From Blastobasis lacticolella (lineage: Eukaryota; Arthropoda; Insecta; Lepidoptera; Blastobasidae), in NCBI GenBank assembly GCA_905147135.1, contig LR990042.1, positions 434,001-498,000 on the forward strand: a stretch of 64,000 nucleotides of DNA, given 5' to 3'. A program made the translations under genes and the position numbers. The notes beneath the pieces are model-generated. The model searched no databases. It saw nothing but the letters and a program-made list of their open reading frames with translations, and was not told where the DNA came from. How positions within the stretch are numbered: position 1 is the stretch's first letter; each line of letters starts with the position of its first letter. Shown here piece by piece: positions 30,476-40,708 of this stretch.

Positions 30476-33442
30476 ATGGCCTTTGATATCAATGACTCAT
30501 ATTTTTCAGTTAATGCCAGTACTAGTTATGATTATTTATCATGTAGTGATTCGGTGGGTGATAATGATAGTCGTACGCTGGGTGAACGCCTTCATGACAC
30601 ATTTCAACCTTTTCCTTTTAACTTTAATATTTGCCATATTAATGCTCAGAGTATTGCTGCGCATCACCCTGAGCTAGTTGAAACATTTGCTGCTGATTCC
30701 ATTCATGCAGTACTCATTTCAGAAAGTCTTTTGAAGCCGCCCATGTTGTCTGCTACATACTCACTGCCTGGATTCACGTTAGTGCGTAATGATCGTTTGG
30801 ATAAGGGTTGGGGTGGAGTAGCCATTTACTTACGTAATAACATTTCCTATAAGATATTGATGATGTCACAACCAAGCTACTCAGCCTCAGCCGAGTTTAT
30901 ATTTCTGGAGATTACGTGTGGGGGGGTCAAGGCTGTCCTTGGCGTGGTTTATTGTCCTCCCGCTACTGACTATTTTGCGGACTTCGAGAGTGCGCTTGAA
31001 GCACTCTCTTCCGAATACTCTCATCATATTATCATGGGTGATTTTAACACCGACCTGCTTGCTTCTGCCAAGCAACCGGCACGAGCTCGTAGGCTTAAAT
31101 CTGTCGTGGAGTCATCTTGTCTTAATCTCCTTTCTCTTGAACCTACTCATCACAACATTAACACCGACGACACCCTGATAGATCTTATAATCACCTCCTC
31201 GCCGGATCTTGTTGAGGCACACGGCCAGTTTTCTGCGCCTGGGTTCTCACATCACGATCTTATTTTTGCCTCATACAAAATGAAAACTCCCCGACAGAAG
31301 CCTGTGACCTTGTCGCTGCGAAGTTTTGCTAGGTTGGACGCGGAGGCTCTTCAGAGCGATGCTTCAAGAATTGATATGGAAACGTTGGTAGGCGCATCAT
31401 CGGTTGATGAGAAAGTCAACCTTCTTAATTCAGCGATCCTTAAAATCTTTGATGACCATGCCCCGATCCGAAAGGTTAAAGTGAGGCATCCTCCGGCTCC
31501 TTGGATGACAAAATGTGTTCGCACAGCAATGGGACGTCGTGACAAGGCATTTAGAGGATTCAAGAGGAATCGTACGGAGGAAAACTGGGTTATCTTTAAG
31601 GCAGCCAGGAATCGGTGTAACCAGGTGGTGCGGGCTGCTAAACGCCACTTTTTTCATAGTAACATCTCCAATTTGTCTTCAACTAACATCTGGAAATTTC
31701 TCAAGTCGGTGGGCATAAGTGGGCCAGCCGATGATCAGCTGACTTCTGCTGTTCCACTCAGTGATATTAATAAGCATTTTTCAACTATCAGATCCTTCGA
31801 TTCGACCCTGAAACAGGCTACCTTGCAACTCTTATCTGCATTGCCACCGCTTGATTTAGAACACTTCTTATTTACTCAAGTCAGTGAGGATGAGATTAGA
31901 AAAACTATCCTTTCCATAAAGTCCAACGCCATGGGATGTGATGAGATCAGTCGCAGAATGGTGGTGATGACTCTTGAGGGTATACTACCAGCAGTCACCC
32001 ATATCATCAATTTCTCATTATCAACTGGACAATTCCCCACCTTGTGGTGCAAAGCCTATGTTCGTCCACTTCCTAAGGTCCCACGTCCTTCCCTTCCCAG
32101 TCATTTCCGCCCTATCTCTATCCTACCTTTCCTGTCGAAGGTTCTAGAGGCCGTTGCGCACAAACAGCTCTCTGAATTTATTCATAAACACAATATTCTA
32201 AGCCAGTATCAGTCGGGCTTTCGACCTGCGCACAGTACGACCACTGCCTTATTGAAGGTCACTGATGATATTAGGAGAGGAATGGAGGACACTAAGGTAA
32301 CCATCCTTGCTCTCATAGATTTTTCAAATGCCTTTAACACAGTGGATCATGATATCCTCCTGTCCATATTATCCCACTTTCGAATCTCATCTTCAGCTTT
32401 GGACTGGTTTTCAAGTTATCTTCGTGGCCGCCAGCAACTAGTTCGTCTTGGGCAGACATCTTCTGAGTGGTGCAATCTGACTGCCGGCGTACCGCAAGGC
32501 GGATTACTCTCTCCTTTATTATTTTCTGTTTTTATAAATATGATAACCTCCAATCTGTCCTGCTCGTACCATCTTTATGCCGATGATTTGCAGTTATACG
32601 TCCAGTGCGAGAGAAATGATCTGGCGGGCGCCATAAGTAAACTGAATGGCGACTTGGGTAGAATTTACGACTGGTCCTGTAGTTTCGGTATTGCCGTTAA
32701 CCCAAACAAATGCCAGACTATAATTCTTGGCAGCACGCGTATCTTGGGAAAGATTGACGTCAGTTCCCTCGATCCGATCTTATATGATGGTGTTCCTATT
32801 CCATTCACTTCGGACGTAAAGAACCTGGGGCTCCAAATAGACCAATCGCTTAGCTGGAACGTTCAGGTGGCCGAGGTAGGCAAAAAGGTCACGGGTACTC
32901 TGCGTGCGTTGCATCGTTTCAAGTTTTTCTTACCAATAAAAACCAAAATACTACTGATGCAGACCCTAGTCTTGCCCATCTTAGACTACGCAGACGTGTG
33001 TTACCTTGACGTGAACGAAGCCTACCTCAACAAGCTTGAGCGCCTACTGAACAACTGTATTCGATTTATCTTCGGGCTTCGGAAGTATGACCACATTACT
33101 GAATACAGGGAAAAGCTGGGTTGGCTAACCATCCGCGAGAGAAGGAAGTCTCGTATCCTCTCAACACTTTTTTCCATTCTTGACAATCCTTCCTCGCCGG
33201 GTTATTTAAGAGATCAATTCAACTTTTTACATGCAGCACATGACCGTGATCTACGTTCCTCCAGCAATTTGCGTCTGGACATTCCACCTCATCGCACTAA
33301 TTTCTACAGCCATTCATTTGCAGTCCAGGCAGCGCGTCTCTGGAATGAAATTCCTGAGGATGTGCGAAAATCACAAAATCGCTTTACCTTCAAAAAGCTA
33401 GTGAAGAAATTCTTTATAGATAAAAGGCCTAACAATAAATAG
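30476..33442 (+). CDS. LINE-C ORF2: endonuclease-reverse transcriptase, 988 aa, intact
   Basis: ATG at 30476, stop TAG at 33440-33442. Apurinic-type endonuclease in residues ~40-265: ICHINAQSI, LISESLLKPP (catalytic Glu), GWGGVAIYLR, MGDFNTDL, DTLIDLIITSSPD and FSHHDLIF, where the usual SDH reads SHH. Reverse transcriptase in ~470-780: IKSNAMGCDEIS, PLPKVPRPSLPSHFRPIS, LIDFSNAFNTVDHDIL, GVPQGGLLSPLLF, SYHLYADDLQLYV with the catalytic YADD, then GLQIDQSLSWN. The C-terminus has QAARLWNEIPEDVRKS. No stop or frameshift over 2.97 kb, while every other LINE here is broken, so the insertion is recent or selected. Clade (CR1/L2/jockey group) is not resolved by eye. Confidence 0.9.
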   Translation: MAFDINDSYFSVNASTSYDYLSCSDSVGDNDSRTLGERLHDTFQPFPFNFNICHINAQSIAAHHPELVETFAADSIHAVLISESLLKPPMLSATYSLPGFTLVRNDRLDKGWGGVAIYLRNNISYKILMMSQPSYSASAEFIFLEITCGGVKAVLGVVYCPPATDYFADFESALEALSSEYSHHIIMGDFNTDLLASAKQPARARRLKSVVESSCLNLLSLEPTHHNINTDDTLIDLIITSSPDLVEAHGQFSAPGFSHHDLIFASYKMKTPRQKPVTLSLRSFARLDAEALQSDASRIDMETLVGASSVDEKVNLLNSAILKIFDDHAPIRKVKVRHPPAPWMTKCVRTAMGRRDKAFRGFKRNRTEENWVIFKAARNRCNQVVRAAKRHFFHSNISNLSSTNIWKFLKSVGISGPADDQLTSAVPLSDINKHFSTIRSFDSTLKQATLQLLSALPPLDLEHFLFTQVSEDEIRKTILSIKSNAMGCDEISRRMVVMTLEGILPAVTHIINFSLSTGQFPTLWCKAYVRPLPKVPRPSLPSHFRPISILPFLSKVLEAVAHKQLSEFIHKHNILSQYQSGFRPAHSTTTALLKVTDDIRRGMEDTKVTILALIDFSNAFNTVDHDILLSILSHFRISSSALDWFSSYLRGRQQLVRLGQTSSEWCNLTAGVPQGGLLSPLLFSVFINMITSNLSCSYHLYADDLQLYVQCERNDLAGAISKLNGDLGRIYDWSCSFGIAVNPNKCQTIILGSTRILGKIDVSSLDPILYDGVPIPFTSDVKNLGLQIDQSLSWNVQVAEVGKKVTGTLRALHRFKFFLPIKTKILLMQTLVLPILDYADVCYLDVNEAYLNKLERLLNNCIRFIFGLRKYDHITEYREKLGWLTIRERRKSRILSTLFSILDNPSSPGYLRDQFNFLHAAHDRDLRSSSNLRLDIPPHRTNFYSHSFAVQAARLWNEIPEDVRKSQNRFTFKKLVKKFFIDKRPNNK

Positions 33443-33734
33443 TATATGTGTGATATAGTATATGTATCTACAGTATTTATGATAGGTATATTATGTGTAT
33501 CGTATTGTATTTATTGTGGGGTTATGGTATATCATATTTTATTTATTACCATATCTTGTATTATTAGTTAATTAAATATACTTGCTCTCTGTTCCGCTTT
33601 TGGCACCTACTCTTTCGCTTTACGCATGGCCTACTGGTTGACTGGTAGATAAAGCCTTAATGGCTTTAAGTCCGCCAATTGTATTATTTTTAGTGCAATA
33701 AAGTTTTTAAATAAAATAAAAATAAAATAAATTG

Positions 33735-34361
33735 CCTGTATAGAACTTGAGCGACTAATTGTAATGAGCGTATATAAACCACCAGCTTCATCATTTGATC
33801 TGCTCGAAAAAATTATGGATGAAGCCCTTATTAAAGTTAGCAATTGTAATAAGAATGTTGTTGTTTGTGAAGATTTTAATATAGATTTATTAGATGTATC
33901 TTGTAAATATAGGCTAATAACATTATTTAAGTGTCATAATTTAATCAACTCACTTTTAGAGCCTACCAAAATAACAAGTCCTTCATCAACTTGTCTGGAT
34001 AATTTTTTTTGTTATATCCAGGCATGTAGCCAGTCTGTAATAAACAAACTACAATCCGATCATTGTGGTGAATTGGCTGTGTTTATTAATGTTGATATGA
34101 GAAAAGAAACAAAAAATACTATTTTAGTACCAATTAACAGCAACCGTCTGAATAGATTTAGAAATAACATTACAGAGAAATAATTTAATTTAAAGTATTG
34201 TGATGATACAAATGAATATTATAATTCAGTTTTACACATGACAAAAACTGAAAGTAATCGTATATTCAAACCAAAGGTGAAGGCAATAAACAGCAAACTT
34301 ATGTTCAGCTATTGGGCGACAGCAAGAATACATAAAAATAGAAACAAATTATCAAATCAAA
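33735..34361 (+). pseudogene. LINE-H endonuclease, second segment
   Basis: Resumes the host LINE: IELERLIVMSVYKPP, VVVCEDFNIDLLDVS (the GDFN motif reads EDFN), TCLDNFF, and LQSDHCGELAVF. A stop lies at 34181-34183. It continues as FNLKYCDDTNEYYN to a TTATCAAATCAAATC tract at 34346, where a second element interrupts it. Confidence 0.82.
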
Positions 34362-34640
34362 TCAATCAAATCAAATAATTTTTATTCAGTTTGGGCCTTA
34401 CAACACTTATGAATGTCAATATACAATCAATATAAATAGTACACAATGGCATCGTCGCCTCGAGCTAGTCACTTGACTGGTACCATGCGGAAAAAAAAAT
34501 ACTCCTAGCGGAGACTGGAACGTACCAGGTATGACAAGTGGTCATTGGCCAGTGTGACCCGACCATAAACAGTTCATGGTCTATGGACCCGACTGTGGTT
34601 CTGTCACTGTCCAATGTCACTTTGACGTCAACGCGCCACC
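34346..34640 (-). mobile_element. Short retroelement with (TTTGA)n tail, copy 2
   Basis: The plus strand shows a TCAAATCAAATCAATCAAATCAAAT run (the tail in reverse), TTTTTATTCAGTTTGG, and the same TGTCACTGTCC...CACTTTGAC segment as copy 1 at 8991-9235. It interrupts LINE-H. Confidence 0.6.
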
Positions 34641-34760
34641 GCGTGCGTGCCATAATACAAATGAACAATACACAGAGCAAAACAAATAAATGCAAAAGAA
34701 AACCATAAGGAGTCACATAGAAAACACAATACATATCGCAATCAACAATCGCTGCTAAAT

Positions 34761-35005
34761 AATACTCTTTTAAATAGTATTGTGTTTCTGCCGGTGAGTA
34801 AGGTTTCCAGTGCTCCATGGGGTGGGGATTTGGGGAACCGTGGCTTTGGCAGTGGAGTGGCATTTGCCTTTTGCTGCCAGAGCAACGTGTTATAGAGGTG
34901 GGCAACGCATTAGCGATACTCTTGGTGTTGCTAATGTCTATAGGCAGTGGTGACCACTTTCCGTCAGGTGGCCTGCTTGCCTGTTTGCCTACCGTATGAC
35001 ATAAA
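34761..35005 (+). mobile_element. Internally deleted LINE-A: 5' UTR joined to 3' end
   Basis: 34782-34868 is the reverse-complement equivalent of the 5' UTR of LINE-A copy 5 (45291-45349). Shared words are TTTCTGCCGGTGAGTAAGG, TTTCCAGTGCTCCATGGGG and AACCGTGGCTTTGGCAGTGG. A 12-bp extra piece (GTGGGGATTTGG region) occurs here. From 34898 it matches the 3' end of copy 1 (GTGGGCAACGCATTAGCG, then GTGGTGACCACTTTCCGTCA) up to a poly(A) tract (34994-35005). All coding sequence is missing. It starts with a small stem (AATACT/AGTATT) that is also in copy 5 with a compensatory base change. Confidence 0.8.
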
Positions 35006-35279
35006 AAAAAAAAACACCGTAAAATAACCATTGGAACCAAATCATAATCGTGATATACTTTGGGTAAGTATTTACAAACATCAAGAATATAAAATTTCAT
35101 TGATGTAAGGCTTACAAGCTTGTAATGGTAACCTAACAAACTGTACAATATTTTATAGATAATTTATGACAAGGAAAGAAACCACACACCGGCCACATGC
35201 AGGACATTTGTGCCATGCAGTGGCACAACAATGGGGAGTGGCCTGGAATGTGTAAATAAACACATTATATGAGCTTTAT
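35006..35279. other. Unassigned stretch inside the second interruption of LINE-H
   Basis: No motif recognised. The minus-strand open frame 34465-35148 crosses the LINE-A derivative and is not a gene. Confidence 0.35.
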
Positions 35280-37165
35280 GCAGAACGGGCGTATAATAAT
35301 AGCGTAGAATTTGCTATGTTAAGCATTACTCGAAGTTAAGTGCTACAGCTAAATCGATTTTCGTTAAACACAAACTAAAAAATTGCAAAGATGTAGTAAA
35401 ATCCACATGGCAGATAATAAATAGTGAAACTGGAAAACTCAAAAATCGCGATACAAAGTATAATTTAAAAATAAATGATAATGTTGTTACCAAAAACTCG
35501 GAAGTGGCGGAGACTTTCAATGAGTTTTTAACAGACATTCCAGTGTCGACTACAAAATCATTAAATGCGTCTCCTGCTCTCGCTGAATCTTTGCTAAAAC
35601 AGAATGTACCCGAGAGTGTCTTCGATTTTATGTTCGAACATGTAACACCTCAAGATATAGTTAAGGCTTTTAAAAGCATAAAAATAAAAGCGACTGCCGA
35701 CATCGATGATTTGTCAGTTAAAATTATTAGCTCTGTAATTAATGTTATTGCTGTCCACTTCGCGAATATATTTAATAAATGTGTTGATAATGTCGAATTT
35801 CCTGACCTGATGAAACATAGCAAAATTATTCCATTGTTTAAAGCAGGTAGCACAACAGATCCCACAAATTTTAGACCAGTTTCAGTGTTACCGGCGTTAA
35901 GTAAGATATTTGACAAAATCATATTATACCAACTAAAAGTCCACTTTTATGGAAATCATCTATTGCATCTTATTTTCCAATTCGGTTTTACTCGGGGTCG
36001 TTCAACAACCGATGCAGGTGTTGAACTAATTAAGCATGTCTTTGGAGCCTGGGAGGAATCTCGTGATGCCTTAGGGGTGTTCTGTGATATATCCAAGGCC
36101 TTCGATTGTGTTAATTATGAAACTTTGGTTAGGAAATTGCAACATTATGGAATAAAGGGCTCTAAACTTATTAAAATCATATTTAAGTCAGAGAATTCAG
36201 AAGGTTGATGTAAACGGAGAAAGATCGGCAGGGTCTGTTGTCTCTATGGGGGTCCCACAGGGGTCAATTCTAGGGTCCGTTTTTGTTTCTTATTTATGTA
36301 AATGATTTGCCGTACTTTGTAAAAGATACTCACGAAATTGTTTTGTTCGCAATTAAAAGACAACAATTAACATATGACGACGTGAATAAAGCTATTTCAG
36401 AAGTGGTAAACTGGTTTACGGTTAATAATTTATTGCTGAATAGCAAAAAGACAAAATGTTTAAAATTCTCCTTGCCAAATGTTAGATCAGTACCCACTAA
36501 TATACAAATAAGAGGCGATAATTTGGATCTTGTTAATTGCACAGTATTTTTAGGCTTTACTCTAGATAGTAGATTACAATGGGGTCCACACATTGATAAA
36601 TTGGCGAAAAGGCTAAGTTCCGCAGCATATGCTGTAAAAAAGATACGAGGTTATTCTGATGAGGCTACAGCAAGATTAGTTTACTTTAGTTATTTCTACA
36701 GTATTATGACTTATGCCATACTGCTGTGGGGACACGCTGCCGACTGGCATAATGTATTTGTACTGCAGAAAAGGGCTATTCGCGCGATTTACCAATTGGG
36801 ACCTAGAACTTCACTTAGAGATAAATTCAAGAATATTGACATTAAGACAATGCCATTACAATACATATATGAGAACTTGATCTATGTTCATAAAAATATA
36901 CACTTGTTTATGAAGAACAGTGATGTTCATAGTAGGAATACTAGAAATAATGATAAACTTGTTACTAGTTCTTGTCGTCAGCCAGAGCCAAAGTCCACAA
37001 ATCATTTATGGGTCAATGTGTACGCTTTTATAATAATATTCCAACAGATATACAGAATTTATCATTGAATAAATTTAAAGTCACTATAAAAATCAAATTA
37101 TGTAAAAAAAGTTATTATAGTATATCTGAATATGAAAATGACAAAAGTCCATGGGACTGAATTGC
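35280..37165 (+). pseudogene. LINE-H reverse transcriptase, third segment
   Basis: Starts with the linker (VKHKLKNCKDVVKSTWQII), then IKATADIDDLSVKII, FRPVSVLPALSKIFDKII, GVFCDISKAFDCVNYETL, a frameshift near 36190-36280 in the PQGS region, FLIYVNDLPYF, then EIVLFAIKRQQL where LFADD should be. The C-terminal region has LWGHAADWHNVFVLQKRAIR. The end lies near 37160, with an A10 run at 37233-37243 probably terminating the 3' UTR. The catalytic Asp pair is removed without breaking the frame. Confidence 0.85.
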
Positions 37166-37364
37166 TGTTCTATACAGGTATTTACTTTTAAGATAGTATC
37201 TAGGACAAATAATGTATAAGCACATAAGACATGTAAAAAAAAAAGAATTAACGTAGGCTCTGTAGGTTTCTTGCCGTTTCTTTCCCCCACGGAGAACCAC
37301 CGGTAGCGGAAGGAAGCGGCGGTAAATTTCCTTCCTTTCCCACACATGGTGACTTCTGTCTGCG

Positions 37365-37515
37365 GTTGGGTAGGGGTAGGATAGTAGTTATAGTAGGGGT
37401 AGGGTAGGAGTAATATAGTGGTAGGGCAGGGGTAATATAGTGTTAGGGTAGGGGTAAGGTAGTGGTAGGGTAGGGTTAAGGCAGTGGGAGAATACCAGGG
37501 ATAGGATAGAGTAGG
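37365..37515. repeat. Degenerate GGGTAG-rich low-complexity tract
   Basis: GGGTAGGGGTAGGATAGTAG-type words for about 150 bp. It is not the insect telomere repeat TTAGG. The complement occurs at 25530-25615. Confidence 0.75.
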
Positions 37516-38107
37516 GTGGGAGCAGTTACCTATCACATGCAGCATGTGTAATGCATGCTCACTTAAAAGTCTGTCTGGCGGTGGCGTGGGGGCCGGGACG
37601 CTCTTTTCCCTAAAATATGGTTGAATTGGACGACGGCTGGGCCCTGCGTTATACTCGTGAACGGGTGCTGCCTTGGTGGACTGGCTTACTCTTGCTGTAG
37701 TTTTAGGTGGTTTTTCTTAATTTTACTAGACATACTTATATAATATATTGAGCGCAGTCCGGCTCTGACTGGCATTGCCGGGCACGGTCCGGTCGTGATT
37801 GGCGTGGGGTAGGTTTGCTGCGGCCATGGGGCGGCCAGCGTGTCACTGTGTGCTTCCTTACTACTTTCCTACCCCCCATCTTTTTGACGATTGAAATAGA
37901 TATTAAATGTCCTAATCAACAAATATTTTTGTAAACTTCTTCATTCACACATTACCCTCATATTACAATATATATACCAATTAGAATTAAAAAAAATTAT
38001 GTGTCAATGTGACAACAACTTGTTGTTTTCTTGTGTTGCTTCGACATATATCTGCAATAATCTTATATTAAGCATTACAATATTTGTGTACTCATATAAT
38101 TATTTGG
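37516..38107. other. Spacer upstream of the repeat-protein gene
   Basis: 37560-37880 is GC-rich without a recognised gene. A TATATATACC word at 37967 lies ~140 bp before the candidate first exon and could serve as a TATA box, but nothing proves it. Confidence 0.3.
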
Positions 38108-38159
38108 ATGTTTTGTACATTTTTAATTATCTCATTAAACGACATATTCAATTATTTTT
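38108..38159 (+). CDS. Candidate first coding exon of the Lys-Pro repeat protein (hypothetical)
   Basis: ATG at 38108 opens 17 codons, MFCTFLIISLNDIFNYF, plus one base, followed by GTAACT at 38160. The acceptor at 38427-38429 leaves a two-base codon remainder, so phases agree (1 + 2) and would join as TAT. The short hydrophobic N-terminus could act as a signal peptide. The intron would be 270 bp. Consistency of phase happens by chance in one of three cases, so this is a weak proposal; the true first exon may be farther upstream. Confidence 0.3.
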
Positions 38160-38429
38160 GTAACTCCTGTATTTATTCAGCAATAAAGAGTTTACATACA
38201 TACAAACATACATATCAGGCATGCACCTGTTGCTTACATTTTCTCTATCAGAAAACATTATTATTTGTTGCTGATGATTTGTTTCGTAAATACTTAAAAG
38301 AAAAGTCAGGTGGAATAGATAGCGTTATTGACTAACTAATTTGCTAGTGCGATTGAATATAAACTATAAGCTTTACAATGCGAAATTTGTAACCTTTGTG
38401 TCATGCATATATACATTTTTGGGTTTCAG

Positions 38430-40708
38430 ATATATCTGCTGCTAATATTCCAAACGTATCTACTGCATATGAAGAAAAAAAGACAAATTCTGTCCAAAAT
38501 TATGCTCATCTATTATCGGATAATGAAGACAACTATACCACAGGAAACTTCCATGCATTTAGATTAGCTCAACTTACTAAACCAAAAAAGAATGCATTTA
38601 GAGATTATTTTTTCCAACCAATCGACCTACAACCCTATAACCATCAACCAACGCAATTTAAGAACAAAATTGTATTAAGAATTAACTACATACGACCTCG
38701 TTGTGGAAAGGTGTTGTATCCACAAAAAAGTTGTGATGAATATGTATGTAGTACTGTAACTTCGAACACAAATACTTATCACGGAATACTGCATAAAAAC
38801 CACCCAAAAACTATTTGCAAGCCTTCTGGGCGGATAAAGCTATTATATCACAAGAAGGTACATTATTTCATCAAAGATAAAAATAATAAGTTAAGACTTT
38901 TGAAAATCGAACCCGTTTCTAAAAATGCAATTATAGGCAGACAAAAACCTAAACCTAAACCAACCCCCAAACCAGCCCCCAAACCTAAACCTAAACCAAC
39001 CCCAAAACCAGCCCCCAAACCTAAACCTAAACCAACCCCCAAACCAGCCCCCAAACCTAAACCTAAACCAACCCCCAAACCAGCCCCCAAACCTAAACCT
39101 AAACCAACCCCAAAACCAGCCCCTAAACCTAAACCTAAACCAACCCCCAAACCAGCCCCCAAACCTAAACCTAAACCAACCCCAAAACCAGCCCCCAAAC
39201 CTAAACCTAAACCAACCCCCAAACCAGCACCAAAACCTAAACCTAAACCAACCCCCAAACCAGCACCAAAACCTAAACCTAAACCAACCCCAAAACCAGC
39301 CCCCAAACCTAAACCTAAACCAACACCCAAACCTAAACCTAAACCAACCCCCAAACCTAAACCTAAACCAACCCCCAAACCAGCCCCCAAACCTAAACCT
39401 AAACCAACCCCCAAACCAGCCCCAAAACCTAAACCTAAACCAACCCCCAAACCAGCCCCCAAACCTAAACCTAAACCAACCCCCAAACCAGCCCCAAAAC
39501 CTAAACCTAAACCAACCCCCAAACCAGCCCCCAAACCTAAACCTAAACCAACCCCCAAACCAGCCCCCAAACCTAAACCTAAACCAACCCCCAAACCTAA
39601 ACCTAAACCAACCCCTAAACCAGCCCCCAAACCTAAACCTAAACCAACCCCCAAACCAGCGCCCAAACCAACCCCCAAACCAGCCCCCAAACCAGCCCCC
39701 AAACCAACGCCCAAACCAACCCCCAAACCAACAACTAAAGCCGGCACCACCAAAGCAGCAACCACTGCAGCCCCCGACCCTAGCGATACAACAGCAGCAA
39801 CCACTGCAGCCCCCGACCCTAGCGATACAACAGCAGCAACCACTGCAGACCCCGACCCTAGCGATACAACAGCAGAAACCACTGCAGACCCCGACCCTAG
39901 CGGTACAACAGCAGAAACCACTGCAGACCCCGACCCTAGCGATACAACAGCAGAAACCACTGCAGACCCCGACTCTAGCGATACAACAGCAGCAACCACT
40001 GCAGACCCCGACCCTAGCGATACAACAGCAGAAACCGCTACAGACCCCGACCCTAGCGATACAACAGCAGAAACCACTGCAGACCCCGACCCTAGCGATA
40101 CAACAGCAGCAACCACTGCAGACCTCGACCCTAGCGATACAACAGAAGCAGCTGACATAACAACCACTCTAGAACCAACAACTGCAGAAGACACCCCGAA
40201 GGATGAGCCTGATGACGACAGCCCTGCGTTTTGGAAGAAGCAGAAGAAAAAGGCTTTTGTGCAAGAGATTGTAGTGGGACCTCCCGATAAACCGGGAGTC
40301 GATAAGTGCTTGAAATTAAGTAAATGTAAAAAAACGAGATTTATGCCGAACGGTTACAACTTAAGTTCCGAGACTGACTCCATGGAAGACGACACCTCGA
40401 CTTCCGACCCACTCATAGACTCAACCACCGAACAACCTGAGGACGACAAAAATGAGACTGTCCGCGAAAGACTGAAACAGAAGGAGGAAGAAAATATAGA
40501 GGACGAGAAAGAAGAGGAAGAAGAAAAAGAACAAGACTACGAGTCTACTAACGAATATGTAGAAGACGAAGACAACCTCGAAGAAGTAGACTTCGAGGAC
40601 AGCTACGAATATATAGACGACGACGACTACGAGGGCACCTACGAAGTTATAGATGACACCTATGGAGACGAGGACCTCGAAGGAATAGATGATGACGACG
40701 ACTCATGA
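38430..40708 (+). CDS. Large exon of a Lys-Pro-repeat, Thr/Asp-repeat, acidic-tailed protein (probable secreted host protein)
   Basis: The frame is open from 38396, where it has only a TTG, to the TGA at 40706-40708. The exon is taken from the acceptor TTTTTGGGTTTCAG ending at 38429. About 760 residues in four parts. (1) ~38430-38940: a Cys-containing region, [20 protein letters not shown], later [16 protein letters not shown]. (2) 38945-39730: about twenty units of a 12-residue [12 protein letters not shown] motif, with shortened units. (3) 39755-40150: ten units of a 13-residue motif [13 protein letters not shown], likely O-glycosylated. (4) [12 protein letters not shown] and then an Asp/Glu/Tyr-rich tail (40380-40705). 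No mobile-element motif is present. A mucin-like or matrix/silk-type secreted protein is plausible from composition only; I do not recognise the gene. Confidence 0.7.
38945..39730 (+). repeat. 36-bp coding minisatellite (Lys-Pro-Thr-Ala)
   Basis: Unit CCTAAACCTAAACCAACC followed by CCCAAACCAGCCCCCAAA. Copies differ almost only at third positions (CCC/CCA/CCT), so they are recently homogenised. Two or three units lack the KPAP half, which keeps the frame. Confidence 0.95.
39755..40150 (+). repeat. 39-bp coding minisatellite (Thr-Ala-Asp-Pro)
   Basis: Ten units of GACCCTAGCGATACAACAGC plus AGMAACCACTGCAGMCCCC. Variants alternate between AET and AAT and between ADP and AAP. Confidence 0.95.

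Larger units (their letters stand above)
28836..33733 (+). mobile_element. LINE-C: complete-looking two-ORF non-LTR retrotransposon nested in LINE-H
   Basis: Comprises a ~185-bp leader, ORF1 (29020-29877), a 598-bp gap with an ATATAT tract, ORF2 (30476-33442), and a 290-bp 3' UTR ending in an AAATAAAATAAAAATAAAAT tail (33712-33731). The flanks AAATTACTGCA (28815-28826) and AAATTGCCTGTA (33731-33742) are similar and could be a diverged target duplication. LINE-H coding continues across the insertion. Both frames are open, which is unique in this window. The 3' half of a related element is at 41937-42728. Confidence 0.85.

Noticed and set aside
34465..35148. 227-codon minus-strand ORF
   Set aside because: It crosses three unrelated repeat segments, including the antisense of a LINE-A derivative.
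37365..37515. Telomere-like array
   Set aside because: GGGTAG-type words are irregular and are not the insect TTAGG repeat.
38863..40194. 443-codon minus-strand ORF of Gly-Leu-Val repeats opposite the Lys-Pro repeat
   Set aside because: It is the antisense of the two in-frame minisatellites, whose unit lengths are multiples of three, so a stop-free antisense frame is expected. No start context or independent signal.
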